From Epiperipatus broadwayi (taxonomy: Eukaryota; Onychophora; Udeonychophora; Euonychophora; Peripatidae): a DNA stretch of 64,000 nt. Under the pieces are notes generated by a model. The model was not told the origin of the DNA. It worked only from the letters and a program-made list of their open reading frames with translations, and did no database searches. Of the stretch, positions 13,601 to 25,600 are shown piece by piece. Positions within the stretch are counted from its first letter, which is position 1. Each line of letters starts with the position of its first letter. The stretch covers positions 15,200,258 to 15,264,257 of the forward strand of contig JAQFVV010000013.1 in NCBI GenBank assembly GCA_028023455.1. The letters are read 5' to 3'. A program made the position numbers and the translations under genes.

Positions 13601-13710
13601 TACATAATGTATAGAAACCACTAATCAACTTTGTTCTTAGGAAAAAGTGGAGAAATCAGGAGGAATCTCATAGATAAGTAGATGAAACTACTACAGACTG
13701 TTGCTTTTGG
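10694..13710. other. First part of the 21.5 kb SELENOI intron
   Basis: The donor GTAAGT starts the intron at 10694; it ends at 32146. I recognise no gene or classifiable repeat in 10694-13710. The short open frames here encode low-complexity Ile/Phe/Asn-rich peptides expected from AT-rich DNA. There is a CA/CG microsatellite patch near 11929-11942. Confidence 0.55.
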
Positions 13711-13962
13711 CAGGATGGCTCAGTTGGTTAGACCATTACCTTAAAATTTAAAACTCAAGAATCTAAGGACCCAAGTTTGAAATCCATACTAGTACTGTCA
13801 CTGGTCAGGCCAGCAACATCTGAAGAAGAGGGGAGACTAATATCTCTCGAAACGTTGTGCATATACTAACCAGTTTGATGTGCTTTTACTATCAGTTGAA
13901 TGTATTTGGAATGTTAAATTTTTCTAGACATTTCAATACCTATATTAGATGATGGAAATGCA
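13711..13962 (+). mobile_element. tRNA-derived SINE
   Basis: A pol III internal promoter is visible: A box TGGCTCAGTTGG at 13716-13727 and B box GTTTGAAATCC at 13775-13785, about 48 bp apart as in tRNA-derived SINEs. The tRNA-like part does not fold cleanly into a tRNA and is followed by a long unrelated body, so it is not a tRNA gene. The body holds CTGAAGA (13820-13826), a 6 bp stem (13831-13836 with 13843-13848) and GAAAC (13849-13853). A 3' segment, CAGTTGAATGTATTTGG with GATGATGGAAAT, recurs near 45710-45770. The family is unnamed here. Confidence 0.75.
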
Positions 13963-14892
13963 GTACAGTAAATTTGTTATTATTTTTATTTTTTTGAGTA
14001 AATGAATGCTAGTGAATGAACACATGGTAAATATATATGTAACTGTGCTCTCTCGGTTTTTTATTAATAACTGCTTTTTAAAAATTTTTTATTTATACTA
14101 AAATGTTAATTTATATATGCACACTGAACATAGAAAAGAATCTGTGTTATACATATGTGCATGTTGAAAAGTACTGCACATATGTTCTATTATAATCAAA
14201 CTTTATCAACAAATAAGAGCTATTATTTGCAATATTTTTAGATGATCAAATTTTAATGTTAAAAATTTGTTTATAATGTTGTCTTTTTAATATAAAATTT
14301 CAAATAATCATTTTAAAACAAAATTTAAACAGACAGCTAAATATAAACTCTAAAATTTCCGATTATCCACCAATGGCCATTTCCCTCTAATTGTGCTGAA
14401 CTTTTAACTATGTTTACACATTTTAAAAAAATTCTTGAATATACAGAGTTTCATAACATTCCTTTCCTTGTAATTTTTAGCATACTGAATATTTTTTTTA
14501 CGATTCATTCTATATCCAGTATCTAAAAAATTTATTATGGTTATAACAAATCTGATGCAGTTCAAATTGAGTATACTACAACAATGTAGAAAGATGTATA
14601 AAAAAAACTGTTTAATAAATATACTCACTAGCATTACAATATATATATATTGCATTTTTTTGCTACTAGATATAAAATGAATTGTGATAAAAAATATTCA
14701 GATAATAAAATATGTTAAAAATTACAAGGAACAGAAATTTTATGAAACTTTGTATATTTAAGAAAAAAGTAAAGGTCCAGCACAATTAGGAGGAAATGGG
14801 CAGTTGAAATATTTTTGTATATTGTTTTGTATATATATGTTTAAAAAAAGGGATTGTATTAGGGGTATTAATTTTTATATACATATGGGTAG
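13963..14892. other. AT-rich intron sequence
   Basis: This stretch lies within the long SELENOI intron. I see no exon and no defined repeat, only A/T-rich sequence with (TA)n patches. Confidence 0.5.
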
Positions 14893-15952
14893 TAGTACAT
14901 ATAATACACTCCACAGCTTGATGACACTGGTTTTTGGCCAACGCACATCAATATACATGTTCACTGGATGACGATATGGTAAATTTTATACATTTATATA
15001 CGATCTTTTAAATATATGTTAGTTTTTTTTCATATATAGTATTTTGGGTTTTTTTATACATTTTATCGCCTGTTGATATTTTTCAAACTACTTTTAAACA
15101 ATTTACAAACTAATATTATTTTCTAAAATGTAATACTTACAGTTTTAAATTACACTGTGCGAGGCCGGGGACCAATGTTTATGACGATCTGAAGGATCAT
15201 CCAAAAGATGCACTATTCTGATCGAACCAACATTATAAACACTATTAGAAACATTATGGGCCGACATTCTGCAAAGTATTTATAAACAATTTACGAACAA
15301 ACATTATTTTATAAAATGTGAAAATTAAATTTTTCTGAAATTGAAATTAAATTACATTATAAATGTCAATGTGCAGGGCCGGGTAATGATGTTTTTGACG
15401 ATCCAAATGATCATCCAAAAGATGCACTACTGTGATCAAACCAAGCTTCTGATTTCCAAAACAACGTGCAACTTCTGACATTTAATTTGTCTCGTAGCTG
15501 TTCTCACGCAAACGTGCCTTTTTGCATGAATTCTGTGAAATTATGCTTGTCACTACACTTTTGAAATTTATTTCACATTCCAAGCTGTGTAGGGAACTGT
15601 GGCGACAGGCTTACAATTATTAGTATGTAATACTACATCAGATAGGGTGTATGATCATTACTTCGAACACACATTACAAAAGTTATGGTCAGTTGAATTC
15701 CATACACCCTCACATGATACGGTAGCGATCTGTGAAATGTGCGCATTTGCATAGTATCGCGAAGCACATCAGTGGGCTGTAATATATGTGTGCAACATAT
15801 TATATGCCCACAACAGCTAATATGAACATCACTGTTCTAGAGGCTGTAAACTGTTGTAGTGTTAGCCGTAAGTTAGGCCGCTAAAATGGCATATTGATGT
15901 GCATTGGCCGAAAACCAGCGCCATCAAGCAGTGGAGTGTATTATATGTACTA
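14893..15952. mobile_element. 1.06 kb non-autonomous element with 62 bp terminal inverted repeats
   Basis: The termini 14893-14954 and 15891-15952 are inverted copies of each other, starting TAGTACATATAATACACTCC and continuing through GCTTGATG and GCACATCAATAT with about six mismatches. The interior has two diverged direct subrepeats about 180-190 bp apart (about 15104-15232 and 15284-15450), both containing GATCATCCAAAAGATGCACT. No transposase frame is visible. The architecture fits a TIR-type, MITE-like DNA transposon. I cannot assign a superfamily because the target duplication is ambiguous (the termini themselves are TA-rich). Confidence 0.8.
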
Positions 15953-18930
15953 GTATTCATATATGTATTTTACTAACTATATTTATTAAATTGCAATATA
16001 AATAATGTCCATTGGATGGAGTTGCTGTAGAGTAATTAATTAGTCATATGATTTTATAAAAAGAAACCTCTTGATATGATTCAAATAAGCAACTAAAGCC
16101 AGGTTAGATATATTAAATAAATTTTTTATTTATATTTAGTTGTCTGTTTCAATTTTGTTTTAAATTGATTATTTTAAATTATATTCAGTATATAATGTAT
16201 GTGAAAGGGGGTTTGGAAAAATATGTAACTGTAATTGATATGCATTTTATCTCTGATTTTGATAACACATCAGACTTGAAAATAATAATTACATATGATA
16301 ATGAATTGGTTAATGAAAAGATATTCATCCTTTTTACTGGGTAATTGATGGAATTAAATGTTTACACTTTTGATTCATATTGTGGGTTATCTTTCCTTGA
16401 ATTTGTTTCAAATTATGATATAAAAAAAGTTTGATAAATACACATGTATGCCCACAAAAAAATGTAAAAACAACAGAAAAAGAAAAATTTGCTGCAGTTA
16501 GCCCAAAATGTTTAATATTAACATTTAAGGAGTTAAATTTTGTAACCAAAATAATAATGTCAAATTCCAAAAAAAAAAAAACATATATGTCCACTTCATA
16601 GTTAGGGAATTTAACATTTCATTTAATAGCAAATAGACTATTATTGAATAGTTCTTCAATAATTTTTTTTTATGTCTATAAAACCATTTAATTACCAAAA
16701 AAAAATTGATATTATTAAACCAGTATTCTTATATAAGTCATGAAAAGTATTTCTAAAATCACATGTAGATTTGAATTCAGAATTTTATTACTTTATTTGC
16801 TATAAAAAATTTTCCCAGATCAATTTTTTTATAACTTCATTAGAAATGGAAAACTATTTTATAGCACTTGTAGATTTTATATCTGCATCATGGTATATTA
16901 AAAGTTAAATTATTATTTATGTTATGAAGGTCAATAAAAATATACTTTTCAGAAAGAACAAAATTATCAAAAAAATAAATCTAGATTAGGAAAGTCGGCT
17001 ATTCTGTTATAAAGTGCAGAAAAATGATAGCATTGCTTAGGGTCTGTATCCTGTGGAATGTAAACCATGGATAATCTAGGCTCCAAAGATAACTATCATT
17101 AAAATATATAATGCAGTTTACTCATGTCAGTGAAACAAGTTTATGTTTTGCTATATATTTAAAGGAATATAAATTTGATTTTATTACAAAACCGATGATT
17201 TGGAATGTGGATATGAAGATTGAGGGTGCCAAGGAATTATCGCATAGTGTCAATCAATAAGAGAAGACTGTAATAAAAATACTACCATTTTAAAATAAAT
17301 GTTCTGCTATGATTTTGAGAAAGTATCTTTCTTGACTTAATAATTATTTGCATAACAGACTTAATTTGCAGAATATCTTAAGTTTATTATATTCTGAGCT
17401 TGTAAAAAATATTCAGTTTGCTAAGAGTTATGTTGATTATTTATTTCTTCTATATCAGAAAAATTATTAAGGTTATTTAAGTTCATTGTTTTGTTGAAAA
17501 CTCCTTTTCTAATAGATTTAAATAAGAGAATTTTATTTATTCTAAAATACTTAGATAATATTCCAATCTTGTTTTATGAAGTAAAAATTTTGAGAACATT
17601 ATTAGAAGAAAAAGTACTTCCATTATTGAATAATATTTATCAGTTTAATATCAAATTATCTAAATCTCACTATAGAGGATAAGTCTTTTTAAATTGTAAT
17701 GATTCCAATGAGAACTTTTTTTTAGTACTAAGAAGTAATGTAGCTTATTTATGATCTGAGTTCAGGGGTATCAGAAATGATAATATATCTGATATGCTGA
17801 TAAATAAAATAGTAATAATTTAGTACTGGTTATACTTTTTAATCAAAAAGTATCGAACAGTCAATGAAATAAAAATAGATGCTTACAAGGTAAGCTATTG
17901 TACATCATTTGTTAGAGAAGGGCCATAATTAGGGAATAATTAACAAAATCTTATGCAAATAATATTGTAATTGTATGGATACCTATGAAGAATGCTGCAT
18001 TTGTTTTTATGATTTTGGTTAAAATATGGAAAAACAGTTTATTTTCTAAATCTGCCCTTTCTATGATTCATCTATCAGTACAATATGAACATGTAAATGT
18101 TTGTTAGTGACTAATTAGATGAATAATTTGATAGAAAAATATAGAATAAATTGAAGTTTTAAAAAAAATCACTATGCATATGTTTGTAAGAGTGGATGAG
18201 GGAATATATTCATTTTGTTTGTTGATGGCTTTGAGCAAATACAAAAGTTATCAAAATGCTGAAATGTGTTCTTTTCATCAATAATTGTAAAATATTTTAA
18301 TCTCATGTGTATAAAGTACTGCAGATCACTAATTTTATAAAAAATTGCCTCTATGACCAATCAAATGCTAATGTTTTTATTGGAATTATTTTTTAATTAT
18401 TTGATTAATAGTTATTTCGCATTTCTTGAAATATGAGCAAAAAGTTAAATGTTTTGCTGTCATGTTGATTACTATTGGATTTTGTATAAAACAATTTAAT
18501 ATGGATTGTTTTACAACTTCTAGGATGTTATTAAGGAAATAGCATGTATAAATTGGAAAAAACAGATTGTTTTCACAGCTTTTATTATTCATCAATTACT
18601 ATTGTACTTTTTTAAATTTAAGACAATAATTGCTGAATTTAAAATTACTTTTAAGGATAAATCACGAACGCTTTGTATTCTTGATGTTGATGCAAACTTT
18701 TTTTTAAAAAGTTATTTTATTAATTATTAGAATTTTTATATAAAGTATATCTGGATTTTTATGTTAATAAATTCATAATAAGTGTTCCAATAATTAAAAT
18801 AATAATTATGTAATTAATATGTTAAAGAGCTATGCTTATAATATTATGAATGAGAACATTTAAATGCTCTTATATATTCATTGTTTAATTAATTTAGTTT
18901 ATATATTAATTAAATAATGAACCACTAGAT
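15953..18930. other. AT-rich intron sequence
   Basis: This is interior intron of SELENOI. The few frames of 60-90 codons on both strands are composition-driven and match nothing I know. No repeat edges were found. Confidence 0.5.
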
Positions 18931-19038
18931 GTCCTGGTAGAGTGTACTGTGTGTGATGAGGTTTATCAGTTGAAATGTTTGAATAAGACTAGGAAGGATG
19001 TAATAGGTTTATGGTTATGTAGTCAGTGTGTAAATGTG
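18931..19038 (+). pseudogene. PHD-finger remnant of LINE ORF1, fused in frame to ORF2
   Basis: The frame reads VLVECTVCDEVYQLKC, then GLWLCSQC. The spacing C-x2-C, (H to Q)-x2-C, W-x-C-x2-C is that of the second half of a PHD zinc finger. The zinc-binding His is replaced by Gln, and the first Cys pair is missing because the copy is 5'-truncated. PHD fingers in ORF1 are known for CR1-like non-LTR elements. The frame runs without a stop into VANRVLG, which in copy 2 lies after the endonuclease domain (about 23466), so the junction near 19037 is a deletion scar and not a natural protein. Confidence 0.7.
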
Positions 19039-21394
19039 GCAAATAGGGTTTTAGGTAAGAATATTCAGAAGAATAAAAGTACTAAAAAAATGAGAATTAG
19101 TAAAAGTGTAAAAGAGAGGCAAGAAGCATGCAGAAAATATAAATGTGCTCTTAAAAACAAAGAAAGTGAAAAAGATATTAATGCTAAATGGGAGAAGTAC
19201 TTAGAAAAGAAGTTGTCTAAAATAGATAATTATAGAGAGAGAATGAAATTGAATAGTAAATTGTTGGAGGATATTAATAAAAGTGGAAGAGATGGGAATA
19301 AAAAATTTTGGAATTACATTATAAGGAGAAATGTAGGGGAGAGAGAGGTAGTATTACTAGATGATGAGGAAATAGAGTGTAGCTCTAGAGAAGACTTAGA
19401 GAGAATCTTAAATAGATATGTAATGGATATAGAACAGATGTTAGATGTGAAGGACAGAGTGATAGAAAACATGAAAACATATAGTAATGGGAATATTAGA
19501 TTTACAAAAAATGAACTCAATGAGGCAAGGAAGAAATTGAAAAGTGGAAAGGCAAGAGGTTTAGATGGATGGGCAGCAGAGCTGGTAATGAATTTAGGGC
19601 AAAAGTAAAGCTATTATCCTGTTTCAATAAGATGGCACAGAAAAGAGTTTCTCCGGAAAGTTGGAGTAATACAAGCGTAAGATTATTATTTAAGGGAAAG
19701 GTTAAGGATCATAGAAAGTTAAACAATTATAGACCGATAGCTGTAACATCAGTTTTATATAAAGTTTTCTCATATACGGTGGCTGGAAGAGTTGTGAAAT
19801 GGATGAAAGAGAATAATATAGTGGGGAAAATGCAAGGAGATTTTAGATGAGATAGGCATATAGGAGATGGTTTATTTGTAGTTGCACAACTTATGGATAT
19901 GAGTGAGATTCAGGTAGACAGTTATATATGAATTTTATAGATATAGAGAAGGCATATGATAGAGTAAATAGAAATAGATTATGGGTAAGTGTAGCAAACT
20001 TGGGAATGGATGAAGCTTTAGTGGATATTATTAAGAAATTATATGAAAAATAATTACTATACATATCAATTAGAGGATATAGAATCAGTTAAAGTTAAAA
20101 ATGGGGTGGGACTAAGGCAAGGATGCCCTATGTCACCTATTTTGTTTTTGTTGTATTTGAGTGAAATGGAGAGAGCAATAGAAAGACTAGGAAAAGGGAT
20201 GGCAAGGGAATATATACTTTGTCAGGTCTCTTGTTTGTTTTTTTGTGGATGATGTCTTTTTGTGTGCAGAAAGAAGAGAAGATATGGAAGTTATGCTGAG
20301 GACATGCACAAGGGTGGGTAAAGAGATGGGGATTAAATTTAGTGAAGAAAAATCAAATATAATGATGGTTAATACTGGGGAAAGATAAGATGTAGAATTT
20401 TTATTGGGGAATATAAAGTTAAATGTGATGAATAGGTGTAACTATTTGGGAATCGTCTCAAGTAATCAGAAAAATTGCTTGGATGAATGGGAGAAAAAAT
20501 TGATAAATGAAGCAAAGAAGAGAAAGGGATTGATAAAGAAATTAACAGTGTTTTCATATAATAAATATGATGTATCTAGAATTGTATATGGAAGGGAGTT
20601 GCAGTAGCAGGGTTAACATATGATAATGATGCTTTATCTGTTAGTAAAGGGGTGTTATATCACTTAGAAAAAGTACAAAGAGATGTAGGAAGACATGCAT
20701 ATGCAGATATGTGGGACATCAAAGAAATGCAATTCAAGGCAAAATAGGATGATCAAGTTTTTATATGAAAAATGCAAGAAGCAAAATGAAAATGTTCACT
20801 TGATTGCAATTTATGGATAATAAGAGAATAGTTAAAATAGTATTTAATTGGGTTATGAGTAAAGGACAGGCAACAAGATGGGTTAGAAAGGTAATATCAT
20901 ATGTAGAAGATTTGCTTAAAGACTTTATATCAGTATACTTGTATAAAAGGTGAGGTGATTGTGTTAGGAGGATTGTTGAGTGTTATAGTAGTAAGGAATG
21001 GGATAAAAGAATAGATGCATTAATAAAGAATAGAGAGTTGGAGAGATGGAGAACTAGTATGGAGAGTAAAAAGAGTTTAAATATATATAGAAGTAAACGG
21101 AACATTGGGTGCGAGTTGATTTATGATAATAGCAAGGAAAGTAGTTTATTGTTTAAAGCTCGAACGGGATCTTTAGCAACAAGAGAATATACACACAAAT
21201 GGAAAAATATGGGTGATTTAGTCTGCAAATTGTGTAAGGAAGGCATAGAAAATATTAGGCATCTGTTAATTGAATGTAAATGCTTGAAAAAAGAAAGAGT
21301 ACAAATAATGAAGTTATGGAAGAATAAATATGAACACAGTGATTATACAGACAGTGGGTTATTGGTTTTTGTGCTGGGAATGGGAAATGGTTAG
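19039..21394 (+). pseudogene. LINE ORF2: reverse transcriptase and C-terminal Cys/His motif, frame-broken
   Basis: In order: a Lys/Glu-rich linker; SGKARGLDGW (RT block 1, about 19543-19575); NNYRPIAVTS (about 19720); FIDIEKAYDRVNRNR (about 19932-19976, palm A block); GVGLRQGCPMSPILF (about 20104-20150); FVDDVFLCAERRE (about 20238-20280), where the usual FADD reads FVDD; and NRCNYLGIV. A thumb and linker region follows, then CKLCKEGIENIRHLLIEC (about 21222-21275), a C-x2-C-x9-H-x4-C motif. Frameshifts fall near 19600, 19850-20040, 20250, 20390 and 20590. An in-frame TAG at 20745-20747 is shared with copy 2. An intact protein would copy LINE RNA at a nicked target. Confidence 0.85.
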
Positions 21395-21699
21395 GGGGAT
21401 TTTAGATATAAAGGCCATAGAGTTGACAAAGATTATGTTGTGGAAATGGGATAGAGCCGATTATGCGAAAAATTAGGGTGGGGAATGAAAAGGGAAGGTA
21501 AAGTGGCTAACAGGTTTTTCTGGACATAGTTGCTGAGAGATTCCTGACTTTATTTAAGAAGTCACCGTGCATCACATCAAATGTGAAAATGGGATAAAAG
21601 AGATGAAAAAATGAATTTCTAAGTGTAGATAGTTTACAGAGAAAGGAAGGAGAAATGGAGCAAAATGACTTGAGGAAGATAGAATAGAGTATGTTTTAG

Positions 21700-22400
21700 T
21701 GGAATGACAAGAAATATGGATGACAAAATATGGAGTACAATAGAGATGGTTAGCTAAAGAATAAGTAAGATAGAGGAAGAGATAAAGGATATAAAAGCAA
21801 AATTAAAATTGTTAGACATGAAGTGTGAACAAATTAAGGAATTAATAGAAAAGATAAGGAAGAACTGGATAAGAAAGTCCAAAAGATGGAAGAGAATGTT
21901 ATGGATAAAGTCGGGAAAGTAAACTATGAGACAGTATTGATAGGAGACTCACTGAATAGAGGATGTAGAGATGTAATTGCAAGGAAAAATAGAGATTGGT
22001 ATGTAAGAATATGTTTTCCTGGAGCTAGAATTAGGGATCTTACAGTACAGATAAGATAAAGAAACAAGGGAGTAGAGATATTTATGTTATGGTAGGGACA
22101 AATAATTTGTCAAAGCCATCAGAGAGAATAATGGATGAGTACATAGGATTAATAATTTGAGTAGGTTAAAGGAAGAATAGAAATAGTTGGATTATTACCA
22201 ACATTTGACAGTAGAGTATATGTTAGATAGGGTATGTTGTATAAATGAGGAAATTGAAAAAAACTATGCAAGAAGAATAATGTTATGTTTGTGGATGGGT
22301 GAGCTTTTTTTTATTAGTAAGAGGGAGTTGTATAATAAAGATAGATTGCACTTAGCAAAACTAGGAAATGAAGTATTAGGGAATTTGATTTATAAGAAAT
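21700..22400 (+). pseudogene. LINE ORF1: coiled coil plus SGNH/GDSL-type hydrolase domain
   Basis: From about 21755 the frame reads ISKIEEEIKDIKAKLKLLD, a Lys/Glu/Leu heptad-rich coiled coil. After one frame change it continues KEELDKKVQKMEENV, then VNYETVLIGDSLNRGC (about 21919-21966). GDSL is block I with the nucleophilic Ser. VGTNNLSKP near 22090 corresponds to block III, with the oxyanion Asn. DRLHLAKLGNEVLGN near 22340 corresponds to block V, with the catalytic Asp and His. This is the SGNH/esterase fold known from ORF1 of CR1-like elements. The parts lie in different frames, so it is a pseudogene. A G11 run at 22422-22432 lies just beyond. It is not a host lipase: it sits in order before the endonuclease. 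Confidence 0.78.
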
Positions 22401-22639
22401 ATTATAGTTCAGGAAACATATGGGGGGGGGGGTGTTTAAATTGCAGTATTATCAAAAAAAAGAAAAATGGACGGGATGTAAGAAATAAACAAAGGGTAGC
22501 TGATTTAGATATAAATGTAGACGTGGAGAGGTAATGGGTCTGTAAAATTAATGATAAGCAAGTTACTTACAAATGTAATAGAGAAGAAAGAGTAAAAAGA
22601 ATTTATAAAATGGTAGTAAGACGAGGAAATTGTGAAAAT

Positions 22640-25600
22640 TGGATATTTGAATATGCAAAGCGGTAGGAGAACAGAAAAGTAACGAATTAAACAAAGCAAT
22701 TAATAATGAAGAACTTGAGGTATTAGTAGTAGAGGAAACATATCTAAAAGAAGAAGAAAAACTTACACTGAGGCAAGGTATAAATAGAAAAAAAAAGGGG
22801 TGATGGTATAAGAGTTAGGTCAAAAAAATATTTAAATATTATGTATCAAGAACATTTGTGGATTGAGATAAGGTTAGGAAGACAAGAATTAATGGTGGCC
22901 ATAGTGTATATGGTCACTGGAAATAGTCAAACTATAATGGAGAGGAATCATGGCATATATGAATGCCTAGTTAAGGAGATACAGAGTTTCAAAAATGGGG
23001 AAGAAAATAATGGTTATAGGGAATAAGGGAATATGAATGGGCATATTGAAGAAATTGGTGACATGGATGGCAAGAGTGGACAGCTTTTGAAGAATTTTTA
23101 TCAGAGTGAATTTGAGCATTGAAAATTTATCAAATATTTATGAGGAGCAATACACATGGTCTAGAAATAATATATTTCCCGCAATAGATTATGTTTTAGT
23201 AGAGAAAGAGGGAACGAATAAAGTACAGAAATTTAAAGTATTTAATAATGAAGAGAGTATATAACAGTGATCATAATTCCCTTACAATAGAAATGATTAG
23301 TAATGTGATGGAAAATAGCAATAAAAATAGAAAGGGTAGTGAAAGATTTGGATGGAGAATGAATGATAAGAATAAGTTAGAAGAATATAAAATAAAAGTA
23401 GAAGAAATTATGGAAGAGTTTGTTGGGGGTGAATATAAGGACTGGTCTGGTGAAGTAAAAAAAGTGGCAAATAGGATTTTAGGTAGAATATTCAGAAGAA
23501 TAAAAGAAATAGAAAAGTGAGAGTTAGTAAAAGTGTAAAAGAGAGGAAAAAAGCATGGAGAGAATATAAATGTGCTATTAAAAACAAAGAAAGTGAAAAA
23601 GATGTTAATATTAAACAGCAAAACTATTTTTTTTTTAAAGTTGGCTAAAATAGATAATTATAAATTGAAGGATATTAATAATAGTGAAAGCGATGGGAGT
23701 AAAACATTTTGGAAATATATTAAAAGAAGGAATGTAGGGGAAAAGGAAATAGTATTACTACATGGTGAGAGAATAGAGTGTAGCTCTAGTGAAGAATTAG
23801 AAGCAATCTTAAATAAATATATAATGGATATAGAAAAGGTATTGGTTGTGTATGACAAATTGATGACAAACATAAAAACAGGTTTACAGAAAATGAATTG
23901 AATGAGACAGGGAAGAAATTGAAAAGTGGAAAAGCATGAGGTTTATTAGATGGATAGGCAGCAGAGATAGTGATGAATTTAGGAAATAGGACAAAATTAA
24001 ATCTATTATCATGTTTTAATAAGGTGTCCCAGAAGAGAGAATTTTTAGATAGTGAAATAATACAAGAGTAAGGCTATTATTTGAAGAAAGTTAAACAATT
24101 ATAGACCAATAGCAATAACGTCAGTATTATATAAAGTTTTTGCATATAATTGTGGCTGGAAGAATCACAGAATTAATGAAAGAAAATATAATGGGAGAAA
24201 CAGATAGGCATATATGAGCTAGTTTATCTGTAATCACATAATTTATAGATATGAGTAGAAATGCAGTTAAATTGTTATATATGGTCTTTATAGATATAAA
24301 GAAGGCATATCTTAGAGTAAATAGAAATAGAGTATGGATAACTTAAGTAAATTTGGAAATGAATGGAACTTTATGAGATCTTATCAAGAGATTGTATGAG
24401 AAGAATTACTCTCAGGTATCAGTTATGAAATATAGAATCAGTTAAAGTTAAAAATGGAATCGGCCTAAGAGAAGGATGCACTATGTCACCTATTTTGTTT
24501 TTGTTATATGTGTGAGAAATGGAAAGAGCAATAGAAAGACTAGGAAGAAGGGTAGAGATATCATTAATATATGGGAAGAGAATATTTACATTATCAGGTC
24601 TTTTATTTGCTGATGATATCTTATGGTGCATAGAAAGTAGGGAAGATATGGAAGTTATGCTGAAGTATACGCAAGGGTGGGTAAAGGGATTGGGATTAAA
24701 TTTAGTGAAGAAAAATCAAAAGTAATGATGATTAATGCTGGGAAAAGAGAAGAGAGAGAATTTTTATTGGGGCATATAAAGTTAAATGTGATGAATAGGT
24801 GTAACTATTTGGGAATCGTCTTAGATAATCAGAAAAATTGCTTGGATGAATGGGAGAAAAAATTGATAAATAAAGCGAAGAAAAGAAAGGGACTGATAAA
24901 GAAATTAACAGTGTTTTCATATAATAAATATGTAGCTAGAATTGTATGGAAGGGAGTGGCAGTAGCAGAATTAACTTATGGTAGTGATAGTTTATGTGTT
25001 AGTAAAGGGGTGTTATATCACTTAGAAAAAGTACAAAGAGATATAGGAAGACATGCATTATATGCAGATATGTGGGACATCAAAGAAATGCAATTCAAGG
25101 CAAAATAGGATGATCAAGTTTTTATATGAGAAATGCAAGAAGCAAAATGAAAATGTTCACTTGATTGCAATTTATGGATAATAAGAGAATAGTTAAAATA
25201 GTATTTAATTGGGTTATGAGTAAAGGACAGGCAACAAGATGGGTTAGAAAGGTAGTATCATATGTAGAAGATTTGCTTAAAGACTTTATATCAGAATACT
25301 TATACAAAAGATGGGATGATTGTATTAGGAGAATTGTTGAGGGTTATAGTGGCAAGGAACGGGATAGAAGAATAGATGCATTAATAAAGAATAGGAAGTT
25401 TGAGAGATGGATTACTAGTATGAGAGTAAAAAGAGTTTAAATACATATAGAAATAAACAAAACAATGGAAGTAGTTTACTGTTTAAGGCTCGAACAGGAT
25501 CTTTAGCAACAATGGAATGTACACATAAATAGAAAAATATAGGTGATTTAGTTCTCAAGTTATGTAAGGAAGGCATAGAAAATATTAGTTATCTGTTAAT

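Larger units (their letters stand above)
18931..21580 (+). mobile_element. CR1-like LINE, copy 1 of a head-to-tail array
   Basis: This copy carries a PHD-finger remnant fused to the middle of ORF2, then reverse transcriptase, a C-terminal Cys/His motif and a 3' UTR ending in GCATCACATCAA. Copy 2 begins at once after this 3' terminus. The PHD remnant belongs in ORF1 of such elements, so everything between PHD and ORF2 residue VANR (coiled coil, SGNH domain and endonuclease) has been lost by internal deletion. The copy sits in the sense orientation inside the 21 kb SELENOI intron. At least five frame changes show it is inactive. Confidence 0.88.

Noticed and set aside
13711-13790. tRNA gene
   Set aside because: A and B boxes are present, but acceptor and anticodon stems do not pair and a long body with a shared 3' end follows, so it is a SINE.
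22187-22534. Independent host hydrolase gene
   Set aside because: The DRLHL frame is block V of the SGNH domain of LINE ORF1, lying in order between the GDSL block and the endonuclease.
23271-23621. Minus-strand 116-codon hydrophobic frame
   Set aside because: It is the shadow of LINE ORF2 between endonuclease and RT; Phe/Leu/Ser bias reflects complement of Lys/Glu codons.
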